DNA from: Leptospira alexanderi serovar Manhao 3 str. L 60
GTDB lineage: Bacteria; Spirochaetota; Leptospiria; Leptospirales; Leptospiraceae
Assembly: GCF_000243815.2 (NCBI RefSeq)
Contig: NZ_AHMT02000061.1
Location: forward strand, 15,001-40,000
Direction: 5' to 3'
DNA length: 25,000 nucleotides
The position numbers and the translations under genes were made by a program. The notes beneath the pieces were generated by a model, which saw only the letters and a program-made list of their open reading frames with translations, had not been told where the DNA came from and ran no database searches. Positions 1-25,000 of the stretch are shown here, in pieces (positions within the stretch are counted from its first letter, which is position 1; each line of letters begins with the position of its first letter).

Positions 1-803
1 CGATCGGAATCAACGGAACGATCAGTTTCAATCAATCGGATGTTAAAGAAGCTCCTGTATTGATTCCTTATTCTTCCAATGATACGTTAAACGGAATCAT
101 TAAGAGGATCAACGCCTCCCGTTCCGGAGTTGTGGCTTATATGAATCACGACAACCAGTTGGCTTTGAAGGCGACGGTTGCGGACGATCATCCCAATAAA
201 AATTTTATACTCAGACATTTGGAAGATTCGGGAGACCTTCTTGTGGGAATGACCGGTATTCTAATGGCGTCCGGTTCTTCCGGTGCTTACGATTATAAAC
301 GTCTCGGAGAAATCAACAAGCTGCAAGCACGTTCCGAAGATATCACTCTAACTCCTCACTTTCATCCGTCTTCTCATTTTAGAATCGCGGATTCAATTGC
401 GAATAACGTTGCAAACATCGCGGCGGCTCGAGGTAAGGACGTGGGCGGAACCGGAGATTATAATTCTCCCGGCGGTCATAAGGACGGAAGAAACGCTTTG
501 ATGGTCGCATCCGCTTTGAGAAATAGTCCGGTTATGGTTGATTACTCTAAAACGACCGATGATTTCTACAATACTCTCATCTCAAAATTGGGAACGGAAG
601 CGAGAGAAGCAAAACAAGAATTTGGAATTCAAAACGATCTCATGACAGAACTTGAAAATATGAGACAGTCGGTCATGGGGGTTAACTTGGACGAAGAAAT
701 GGCCAATATGGTCCAGTTCCAGCATTCTTACAATGCGTCCGCAAAGATGATCAACACTATGAACGAAATTCTGGATACGATCATCAATCGATTGGGCGTT
801 TAA
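1..803 (+). CDS. flgK: Flagellar hook-associated protein 1 (FlgK), 3' part
   Basis: The reading frame is already open at the window edge (frame of position 3), so the 5' part of the gene lies outside and about 267 C-terminal residues are visible. FlgK is the first hook-filament junction protein; it assembles on the hook tip with FlgL in the periplasmic flagellum. The C-terminal stretch contains the family signature VNLDEEMANMVQFQHSYNA followed by an amphipathic helix ending INRLGV, the D0 coiled-coil end that is highly conserved in FlgK and hook proteins. A TTG at 60 could be mistaken for a start, but the upstream codons continue the same protein. flgL follows after 36 bases, so the two are almost certainly co-transcribed. 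Confidence 0.95.
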   Translation, partial: IGINGTISFNQSDVKEAPVLIPYSSNDTLNGIIKRINASRSGVVAYMNHDNQLALKATVADDHPNKNFILRHLEDSGDLLVGMTGILMASGSSGAYDYKRLGEINKLQARSEDITLTPHFHPSSHFRIADSIANNVANIAAARGKDVGGTGDYNSPGGHKDGRNALMVASALRNSPVMVDYSKTTDDFYNTLISKLGTEAREAKQEFGIQNDLMTELENMRQSVMGVNLDEEMANMVQFQHSYNASAKMINTMNEILDTIINRLGV

Positions 804-836
804 TCTCGCGATAATATAAGCGGGTAAGGAGAGAAT

Positions 837-2108
<1,272 letters not shown>

Positions 2109-2218
2109 TCAAAAATGAGTAAGAACCTTATGACTTTGATTCTGTTCTTAAAGTTAATTTGGTTCTGATGGTCCGCCGTAAAATGTTCAGAAGAGAAATT
2201 CGAAGGTAAAAATTTAGA

Positions 2219-2926
<708 letters not shown>

Positions 2927-3605
2927 CGGTACTTTAAGAATTTATAAACAATTAATAACCTTGCATGAATTAGATGCTTACTTTCAATCTGCGATCGTCG
3001 TCACTTTGATTTCTATATCCATTACAATTTGTCGTTTCAATGGTTCGCTGAATCTTCATACTGATGGCTCAATTTTTCTCTCAGTTGTTTGAACTTTTGT
3101 TTTTTATCCATTTCAATCGAAGACAAGGTATTTTAGGAATCAGATATGAGATTGTTGGAAGCGAATCAATGTCAACAGTCAATTTCTTCCTAAGCGGAGT
3201 GTTCTCCCATTGTAGTTTTGGGACAAACTTTGGCAAAAGGTTTCAGGAATTGTAAGAGTTCCTATTCCGAACTAGATTGTGGCTTATTATATGAAGTGAA
3301 CTTCAACCACTTTTAGGTTGTTTTGGAGAAGTTGTTGGAATTCCTCACTTGAAAATAACAGATTGTTCTATCGCTTTTGATTTGAATAGAATTTGAGCAA
3401 AAGTAGTTTGTGGGAACTACAATTGGTAATTGCATCGATTTATACCGGAATCAATTTATAAGAGAAAGGATCGGAATAGCTTGAATTTAGAATAGATTAC
3501 TTTCATTTTTTGAGGAATCCGCAAGTTAACGATTCCACTCATAAATTGTTCCCACAGGTTAAGTCCCATCTTGGGAAATGATCGTAGGTGAAAAGGGAGT
3601 TTGTT
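2927..3605. other. Gene-poor region between csrA and the SHOCT-domain protein
   Basis: No convincing gene is present. A 63-codon frame at 3064-3255 (+) lacks a Shine-Dalgarno and has no recognisable motif. A 24-codon lysine-rich frame on the minus strand in the same area is also unsupported. The stretch contains fragments of a dispersed repeat (near 3215-3265) and a small hairpin, GTAGTT (3413-3418) with AACTAC (3425-3430). It looks like decayed, repeat-bearing intergenic DNA. Confidence 0.5.
3215..3265 (+). repeat. Dispersed intergenic repeat fragment, copy A
   Basis: The core GTTTTGGGACAAACTT (3215-3230), followed closely by AAGAGTTCCTAT, resembles a core at 15808-15823 and the reverse complement of 18257-18272. 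The three cores differ at one to three of 16 positions. All three lie in non-coding DNA, so this looks like a degenerate dispersed repeat rather than part of a gene. Confidence 0.5.
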
Positions 3606-4400
<795 letters not shown>

Positions 4401-4424
4401 TATTTTTGAATTTGGAAAAAGTTT

Positions 4425-4488
<64 letters not shown>

Positions 4489-4687
4489 CCCACCTTGAAC
4501 TTATGAAGTTTAAGATGAAAAAGCTTCCTATAATGAACATATCTGTTGGACTGGATCTAAAATACAGAGAAAAATAAATTATACTGTTATATTTTCATCA
4601 GTTTTTATAAAACCCAGATTGAAATAATTTATTGACTAATTTGAATGCGATGGAATGCCTTTCTATAGAATGAGGAGACTGTACTCT

Positions 4688-6499
<1,812 letters not shown>

Positions 6500-6521
6500 T
6501 CTTTATCCTCAAATATTTAAA

Positions 6522-7300
<779 letters not shown>

Positions 7301-7380
7301 AGGATTGATTTTAACTTTTCTCTAAAAAAATCAACACCTTAAGGATTTTCATTTCTAATTCTCAATTTGTTCAAAAATTA

Positions 7381-7405
7381 TAGAATTGATTTAAACTCAA
7401 TTCTA
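7381..7405. repeat. Inverted repeat (9-bp arms) in the divergent pfpI/gpx region
   Basis: TAGAATTGA (7381-7389) and TCAATTCTA (7397-7405) are perfect inverted arms around a 7-base spacer. It lies upstream of the DJ-1/PfpI gene, so it could be an operator or a leader hairpin. No T-run follows on the plus strand. Confidence 0.5.
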
Positions 7406-7429
7406 CGCTTTATTCTTGAACTCGACGTC

Positions 7430-7448
7430 GTCTTAATCGTATTAAGAC
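7430..7448. promoter_or_regulatory. Inverted repeat GTCTTAAT-N3-ATTAAGAC, candidate operator
   Basis: The two 8-bp arms are perfect and only three bases apart, giving a 19-bp near-palindrome, a geometry typical of dimeric repressor sites (size similar to Fur/PerR boxes, though the spacer differs). It lies between the divergent DJ-1/PfpI and gpx genes. The cognate regulator is unknown. Confidence 0.4.
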
Positions 7449-7523
7449 TGAATCTTTCGATTTTAGATTTTCGGTACTGAAAAATCGGAGTTTTGGGATA
7501 AGCTGTAAAAATTTTCTTGACTA

Positions 7524-7565
<42 letters not shown>

Positions 7566-7581
7566 CTAAATAGAGGCTAAA

Positions 7582-8067
<486 letters not shown>

Positions 8068-8105
8068 AAACTGAACTCATTTCATGAAAATGAAACAGGT
8101 TTTTT

Positions 8106-8546
8106 ATGAGTACGAAAGATCTTTTTTTAGAAAATCAAATTTGTTTCCCTCTTTATGCTTGTTCTAGAGCGCTAACCTCGCTTTATCGCCCTATGTTAGA
8201 CCAATTGGGCTTAACGTATCCTCAATATCTCGTTCTTTTGGTATTATGGAAAGGAGATGGATGCAGTGTAAAAGAAATTGGGAGAAAATTGTATTTGGAT
8301 TCTGGAACTTTGACCCCTTTACTGAAACGTCTGGAGGATTCCGAACTTGTTGTTAGAAAGCGTTCCGAAGAAGATGAACGTTCGGTGCGGATTTTTCTTT
8401 CCTCAAAAGGAAAGAAATTGAAAGAAAAAGCGGTTAGTGTTCCGATCAAACTTCTTGAAATCTTAGAAGTTGATAAAAAAAGTCTTATCGATTTAAAGAA
8501 TGGTTTGGATCGATTGTTACTTATCCTTTCTGAAAAAACCGAATAA
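8106..8546 (+). CDS. ohrR: OhrR-type MarR-family organic peroxide sensor/repressor
   Basis: This 146-residue protein is a winged-helix MarR-family repressor closely resembling Bacillus subtilis OhrR. The segment LYLDSGTLTPLLKRLE (63-78) is the recognition helix and RKRSEEDERSV (84-94) is the wing. The reactive Cys13 in ENQICFPLY and Tyr17, Tyr27 and Tyr38 each sit two positions before B. subtilis Cys15, Tyr19, Tyr29 and Tyr40, the set that hydrogen-bonds and senses peroxide. There is no late cysteine like that of 2-Cys Xanthomonas-type OhrR, so a 1-Cys mechanism is likely, although Cys19 and Cys52 exist. Organic peroxide oxidation releases it from DNA. It is co-directional with gpx and probably represses that operon through the palindrome at 7554-7565. 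Confidence 0.93.
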   Translation: MSTKDLFLENQICFPLYACSRALTSLYRPMLDQLGLTYPQYLVLLVLWKGDGCSVKEIGRKLYLDSGTLTPLLKRLEDSELVVRKRSEEDERSVRIFLSSKGKKLKEKAVSVPIKLLEILEVDKKSLIDLKNGLDRLLLILSEKTE

Positions 8547-8699
8547 ATCTTTTGTCCAAAATGTTTTCGAATTTATTGAATCATAAATGGAATTTTCGAT
8601 GCGGAAAATTTTAAAAACGTTTCAGAGCTATTGCTAAAATTTCACTTTTAGTTTAATAAAATTTATCTAATGAAGCAATGCGACTTCAAAACCTTGTAA

Positions 8700-9290
8700 T
8701 TCCGCAATATTCTAAATTTTACTAAATTAGGAAATAATAATTTAGAATCATGAGTTTCAGCAGAAGCGATTACAAAGGCTACAGGTGCTCCACGCCTATC
8801 GACGAGAATATGCCTTTTAATGCCTCTTTTGCCGCGATCCGTCGGGTTTCACCCAGGCCCCCTTTTGGAGTCTTCGCGAAGCTCCCGTCTGCTGCCATTC
8901 TTTTCGTTCTAATTTTAACAGAACGCTCATAAAGTTTTAAGGCTTCCTTCTCAATTTTATCAAATACTCCTGCCGCTACCCATTCCTGAAATCTTCTATG
9001 TAACGTTGATTTTGATCCGAACATCGGAGGGATATATCTCCACTGAACTCCCGTTCGAACTCTGTAAAATAGAGTTGTTGAAAAATTAATCCTCTGTCCG
9101 TTTCTGCTTCATTAAAATGGGCATTTGAAGCGGTTTTGTTAAACTGAATCATGGAATTTTTCAACAACTCTAATATTGCCGCCATTGCCAACCTATCATC
9201 CAGTCGGTTCGTTTTAATCTTTGGTAATAAGGGATGAAGACATTTCCGTATCTTTTCGGGGATATCTAAATGACCTAATTCTGTTTTCAT
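8700..9290 (-). pseudogene. IS5-family transposase remnant, interrupted by a MITE and frameshifted
   Basis: The minus strand encodes scattered pieces of an IS5-family (DUF4096-type) transposase. The N-terminus has LHPLLPKIKTNRLDDRLAMA. After a 101-bp insertion come RVRTGVQWRYIPPMFGS, LHRRFQEWVAAGVFDKI and MAADGSFAKTPKGG, which holds the first catalytic Asp. Past that point the protein continues in another frame with an in-frame TGA, as NPTDRGKRGIKRHILVD and PVAFVIASAETHDSK. The rest, including the other catalytic residues, is missing near 8700. It is therefore dead: one nested insertion, one frameshift, one nonsense codon and a 3' truncation. No terminal inverted repeats of the parental IS are recognisable. 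Confidence 0.85.
9070..9172 (-). mobile_element. 103-bp MITE, copy 1 (nested in IS5 remnant)
   Basis: The element has 18-bp perfect terminal inverted repeats, TAGAGTTGTTGAAAAATT, of which the outer TA is best read as a target duplication. Removing 101 bp so that one TA remains restores the codons for AILFYRVRTG across the transposase, which pins the insertion boundaries. On the minus strand it differs from copy 2 at one base by my hand alignment. The centre (GCTTCAAATG and CATTTnAATGAAGC) can fold into a bulged hairpin. There is no transposase gene inside. Confidence 0.88.
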
Positions 9291-9419
9291 TAGTCAGTTT
9301 TATTTCTTTAACCTATCAGTACAACCAGGTTTGGGACACGCTTTAAATTTCATTAAAAAACACTTTACTTTTTTATTAAGTATTCAGATCGGTTCGATAA
9401 TCTTGTTTTATGGATGGAT

Positions 9420-10388
<969 letters not shown>

Positions 10389-10515
10389 GGAACCATTTTG
10401 ATTTTTTGATAAGGATAAAGAAGAATTTTTTGAATTCCAATTTTATTTTTGCTCTCGAAGGTTAAAAATGGAAGTCGTACTTTGTGGATTGGAATTTAGA
10501 CTTAGGAGCATTACG

Positions 10516-10887
<372 letters not shown>

Positions 10888-10897
10888 TAAAAAAAGT

Positions 10898-11689
<792 letters not shown>

Positions 11690-11706
11690 AAGCCCACTCT
11701 CTTGCG

Positions 11707-11745
<39 letters not shown>

Positions 11746-11795
11746 TCCGTTTTCTGATTGTTTCCCGAATTCTTAGCGTCTCAATAGCAATCAGA

Positions 11796-15379
<3,584 letters not shown>

Positions 15380-15784
15380 AGTCTTATCGGCAGACTGAAA
15401 GAAATATTCGAAAGATCAAAAAGAAAATCTTAATTTATTCAAAAATTGCAATCACATCGTAGAATGACGTTCCGAGAGGAAAAAGGTTTTTAAAACAAAT
15501 TTGAGAAGAAGTTTCACTTTAGGTTTTGTTTCGCTTTGATCTGAAAAAGTTAATAGTTGATGTAATCGATTATTCTTATTACTGATCTCTACATAAAGGA
15601 GTACCGCTAATTTTAGCACAAATCCCCCTTTAAACACGGAATTTTGGACACTTTATTATGTAGGGACGAGTAAGACGAATTGTATCATTCGAAGTGTGGA
15701 GAATCAATCTCCGATTTGAATGACGATTGCTCCCGGAAGTTTTGTAGCATCCGATTTCACTACGGTTTCAAAAACATTATAGTA

Positions 15785-15830
15785 TTTGTGGAGTTCCTAC
15801 ATTCAAGGTTTTGAGGCAAACTCCAAATTC
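15785..15830 (+). repeat. Dispersed intergenic repeat fragment, copy B
   Basis: The sequence TTTGTGGAGTTCCTAC is followed by the core GTTTTGAGGCAAACTC (15808-15823). The core differs at one of 16 bases from the reverse complement of copy C at 18257-18272, and similarity continues weakly on either side. Confidence 0.55.
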
Positions 15831-15992
15831 ATTTCCTTACTGTGACGACGTATAAAAATAATATTGAAAATCAAAGGTGAATCCTACACAAATACGGGAA
15901 CTCTTACAAACCACGTTTTTTCCCGATAATTTATAGATTATTCTGCTACTTTAATTTTATTTTCTAAGAGTCGTTTGGTATGTTTCAAATAT

Positions 15993-16095
15993 TAGAGTTG
16001 TTGAAAAATTCCATGATTCAGTTTAACAAAACCGCTTCAAATGCCCATTTCAATGAAGCAGAAACGGACAGAGGATTAATTTTTCAACAACTCTA
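15993..16095 (+). mobile_element. 103-bp MITE, copy 2
   Basis: It is bounded by the same 18-bp perfect terminal inverted repeats as copies 1 and 3 and is the same length. It differs from copy 1 at one base. ATAT precedes and TT follows it, as for the other copies. It is intergenic, downstream of the minus-strand AraC-type gene. Confidence 0.88.
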
Positions 16096-16212
16096 TTATA
16101 ATTATGATGAACGATGATATCGAACTTTCAAAAAGGATCTTCATTTTTATTTGTTCTTACAAACGAATACTTTATTATCAATTCTATAGATCTTTAAATA
16201 TATTATAATTTT

Positions 16213-17841
<1,629 letters not shown>

Positions 17842-17951
17842 TCCGTTCAACGACCTTTAGTATCGTATATGACTAAAACAATAATTATTCTTTTTTGAAA
17901 ATGTTTTCGAAATAAATTGTTTTTTCTACAAAAGCTTGGATTTTTCTATAT

Positions 17952-18054
17952 TAGAGTTGTTGAAAAATTCCATGATTCAGATTAACAAAACTGCTTCAAA
18001 CGTCCATTTCAATGAAGCAGAAACGAATAGAGAATTAATTTTTCAACAACTCTA
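17952..18054 (+). mobile_element. 103-bp MITE, copy 3 (diverged)
   Basis: Same length and same perfect 18-bp terminal repeats as the other copies, but seven internal differences from copy 2 by hand count, mostly transitions, so it is probably older. It lies about 110 bases upstream of the AraC-type gene start. ATAT precedes and TT follows it. Confidence 0.87.
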
Positions 18055-18256
18055 TTCTATTAATGGATCAGATTTTTTCGGAAAATCTCATGCGTACCAG
18101 TACTTTTTAAAATCTATTCCTAAAAAAGAATTCTCTTGTTTTTTAAATCTAAATTTTTTTATACCGTGTGACAATAATTTCCGGTTTTATATGTTCAACA
18201 GTTTCTTGGTGTGAATTTTTTCTTTTCCATTTTTTAGAATAGGGAATTTCGATTCA

Positions 18257-18290
18257 GAGTTTGCCCCAAAACTTAGGATGTGGAGTTTCT
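18257..18290 (-). repeat. Dispersed intergenic repeat fragment, copy C
   Basis: GAGTTTGCCCCAAAAC (18257-18272) is the reverse complement of the GTTTTGGGGCAAACTC core seen in copies A and B. A TGTGGAGTTTCTATAGG segment follows at 18279-18295, the counterpart of the GGAGTTCCTAC next to copy B. Confidence 0.55.
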
Positions 18291-18381
18291 ATAGGAATTT
18301 AAACAATGAAAAGTGCCATTCGAAAGCCCATAAAATTACCTAAAAAGACCTAGAGTCTGTCAAAACCTGTTTCGCAAGAAA

Positions 18382-18507
<126 letters not shown>

Positions 18508-18544
18508 CAGTATTCAAGTAAAGTTTAATGGAACTCAGCAAATA

Positions 18545-18811
18545 CCTTCCTATCATCACCTTACCCACAAGTTAAGAAGTTTGGGATAATAAGGATCAAA
18601 AGCTGATATTTTTCAAGTGTTCCGACAAGAATGAGACTTTTTACTTGCAAGGAGTATGATTTTCTGATAGAGAAAAATTTCCCGAACCTTTCCACCTCCA
18701 CCCCCACCCAAAAATAAGGGTGGGAACTAAGTTTCACGGGGGATTTTGTCGTAATTCCGACAAATTGATCTTGAGATCCCATTACTTGTGGGTAAGGTGA
18801 TGCCTTCCTAT
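18545..18811. mobile_element. 249-bp non-autonomous inverted-repeat element with 9-bp target duplication
   Basis: CATCACCTTACCCACAAGT (18554-18572) and its exact reverse complement (18784-18802) form 19-bp perfect terminal inverted repeats. Identical CCTTCCTAT blocks flank them at 18545-18553 and 18803-18811, a clean 9-bp target-site duplication. The 249-bp interior has no transposase. It holds two small hairpins: CCCACCC/GGGTGGG at 18703-18724 and TTTGTCG/CGACAAA around 18750-18770. It is inserted between the putative left-end RNA region and the IS110 transposase start. Confidence 0.85.
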
Positions 18812-18902
18812 GGGTCGGTGTTTAGGTCGTTCGATGGGAGTTCTGGTTTATCACCGGGCTTTGTTAAGACCTTCCGCCCTCTGTCATTTTAGGAGAAAAG
18901 AA

Positions 18903-20049
<1,147 letters not shown>

Positions 20050-20138
20050 AAAAAATAACGGGAGGGCTTGACACAAGAAACATAGGAGGAAGCGAGACGC
20101 CTGAGTTTCTAAAAAAATGTACCAACGTTTTAGATGTC

Positions 20139-20181
20139 AGGACTTTACGTACAATACATACGTTATATTGCATAAAGTCCT
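20139..20181. repeat. Inverted repeat AGGACTTTA ... TAAAGTCCT
   Basis: The perfect 9-bp arms (20139-20147, 20173-20181) enclose CAATA and TATTG, which can extend the stem around a 9-base loop. No T-run follows on the plus strand, so it is a poor terminator. It may belong to the right end of the IS110 element or be a separate foldback. Confidence 0.45.
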
Positions 20182-20592
20182 AACCTCTATGGTGACTAAA
20201 CCCTCGCCTAAAACATGAAGAACTCCTGCGTTTTATTACGAACTTACTAAATGATTTACAGTCGATTTATCGTTTTAGAATAGACTTTAGATCCCAAAAC
20301 AACAATCGATTAGAAAGAGACTTAACAATTGGTAAATATTACCGGACTTATAATTTAATATATGGAAGTTGCAATATTGATAAAAGCCTACTCAAAAATT
20401 CTATAATTCAATCCCAAGAAACGGTTTTGTAGTATGATGAATGGATTATTTTATTACCCAAACTGCTATAAAATAGTAAAAACAACTTCGCTTTTAAAGC
20501 TTTTGCTGAAAATTTCCGGTCTCAATTTTACGTTTTTTATCTGTCTCTAAAAAATTATAAAAGACCATCAAAAATTTGTAAAAACTCAATTT

Positions 20593-20641
<49 letters not shown>

Positions 20642-20705
20642 AGGGGTTTAAGAAATAGGTTTTAATCGAAGTCACGATATTCTTAAATCATGGAGTTGGC
20701 TTATT

Positions 20706-21674
<969 letters not shown>

Positions 21675-21684
21675 GGAGAAGAAA

Positions 21685-21713
21685 CGCCCGATATTTTCTC
21701 GGCGATTGTTTTT
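21685..21713 (+). terminator. Probable intrinsic terminator after the sbtA-type gene
   Basis: CGCC-C-GA (21685-21691) pairs with TCGGCG (21699-21704), with one bulged C, and GTTTTT follows four bases later (21708-21713). The stem is short, so it is a moderate prediction. It lies ten bases after the stop codon. Confidence 0.5.
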
Positions 21714-22079
21714 ACAATTTGTTTTAAAAACTCGAATTTTCTATTGCAATGAGATTCAAAACTTGTTGTGTTTTGATGCCTTTTTGTGTGCTTAAAAACT
21801 CAATGTCACGCTTTTTGAGTTCGTAATTTTTCTTCCTGCCGAGTACGGATAGGAACAAGGTGATTGAGAGTTCGGCCACCATAGATGGGTTTTATTTTAA
21901 ATATATGATCTGTGTATTGGATAGGTTTCTGGGTTATATTGGGATTGAATTTCATAGTAAGTCATCGAAAGGAAGTTCATATTTGATGCTTGAATTCTTG
22001 TGTGGATTCTTTCTTGAAAAGGTTTAGTATAAGATCTTGCGATATTCATTTTCTCAAATAAAAATGAAGAGTTAATCAG
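21714..22079. other. Non-coding region before the beta-barrel gene
   Basis: This stretch has no supportable gene. One inverted repeat is visible: AACTCAA (21797-21803) with TTGAGTT (21815-21821), followed a few bases later by a short T-run, which could be a second weak terminator. Minus-strand frames over 21897-22301 run into the barrel gene and are not supported. Confidence 0.5.
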
Positions 22080-24023
<1,944 letters not shown>

Positions 24024-24045
24024 CAAAAGGAGGCTCAAGCAGCCA

Positions 24046-25000
<955 letters not shown>

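Larger units (their letters stand above)
15380..16212. other. Gene-poor region between purT and the AraC-type gene
   Basis: I see no supportable gene. A 61-codon minus-strand frame at 15452-15637 lacks features. The stretch carries repeat copy B (15785-15830), further GTTCCTAC and GGGAACTC fragments up to about 15920, and MITE copy 2 (15993-16095). Confidence 0.55.

Noticed and set aside
2115..2168. 17-codon hydrophobic frame between flgL and fliW (MSKNLMTLILFLKLIWF)
   Set aside because: No ribosome site is visible and it is too short to support as a gene or leader peptide without conservation data.
3064..3255. 63-codon plus-strand frame with a hydrophobic start
   Set aside because: There is no Shine-Dalgarno, no recognised motif, and it overlaps the dispersed repeat core at 3215-3230.
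8079..8088. Palindrome TTTCATGAAA between gpx and ohrR as a second operator or attenuator
   Set aside because: It is short and AT-rich, lies inside a likely operon, and has no U-tract; chance occurrence is likely.
9300..9360. Terminal inverted repeat of the parental IS5 element upstream of its transposase
   Set aside because: No sequence resembling GAGTTGTTGAAAAATT or matching the 3' flank near 8700 could be found, so the link between this IS5 copy and the MITE remains unproven.
15452..15637. 61-codon minus-strand frame after purT
   Set aside because: It lacks a ribosome site and any motif, and the region looks like decayed intergenic DNA with repeats.
17936..18214. 92-codon plus-strand frame that looks like a small protein
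   Set aside because: It starts at a TTG and its first third is translation of MITE copy 3; the rest has no family features.

Overview
The window is an AT-rich bacterial chromosome segment from a spirochete, most likely a pathogenic Leptospira. The assignment rests on a flgK-flgL-fliW-csrA cluster, signal peptides with relaxed spirochete-type lipoboxes, IS110- and IS5-type transposase remnants, short dispersed intergenic repeats, and the mix of gene families. I cannot fix the species from sequence alone.

Layout. 1-2926: late flagellar hook-filament junction genes (flgK 3' part, flgL) followed by the flagellin/CsrA homeostasis pair fliW-csrA. 2927-3605: gene-poor, degenerate repeats. 3606-4400: exported protein ending in a SHOCT domain. 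4688-8546: a stress locus. On the minus strand lie a DJ-1/PfpI-family gene, split by a one-base frameshift at an A7 run, and a Kef-type K+/H+ antiporter. Divergent from them are a Cys-type glutathione peroxidase and an OhrR-type peroxide sensor. The shared 280-bp region holds three inverted repeats. 8700-9290: a decayed IS5-type transposase interrupted by a 103-bp MITE. 9420-15379: an SDR epimerase, two putative lipoproteins, a GpsA-acyltransferase fusion, and purT. 15380-18250: a membrane-tethered AraC regulator (7TMR-DISM type) flanked by two more copies of the MITE. 18250-20700: an IS110-family element whose transposase is broken by a palindrome-rich insert. A separate 249-bp terminal-inverted-repeat element, with a 9-bp target duplication, sits in its upstream non-coding region. 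20706-25000: an SbtA-type bicarbonate transporter, a large outer-membrane beta-barrel, and the start of a NuoL/M/HyfB/DabB-type ion-translocating membrane subunit that runs off the end.

How genes work together. FlgK and FlgL form the hook-filament junction, and FliW and CsrA tune flagellin synthesis. OhrR and GPx form a compact organic-peroxide response unit, and the neighbouring Kef/DJ-1 pair would deal with electrophiles such as methylglyoxal. The GpsA-acyltransferase fusion would make glycerol-3-phosphate and acylate it, the first steps of phospholipid synthesis. The last three genes could couple inorganic-carbon uptake to an ion gradient, but this depends on genes outside the window.

The most informative signals are the layered mobile elements (three 103-bp MITEs, one of whose in-silico removal restores a transposase reading frame, and the 249-bp element in the IS110 leader), a candidate bridge-RNA region, and the A AAA AAA slippery site in the DJ-1/PfpI gene.
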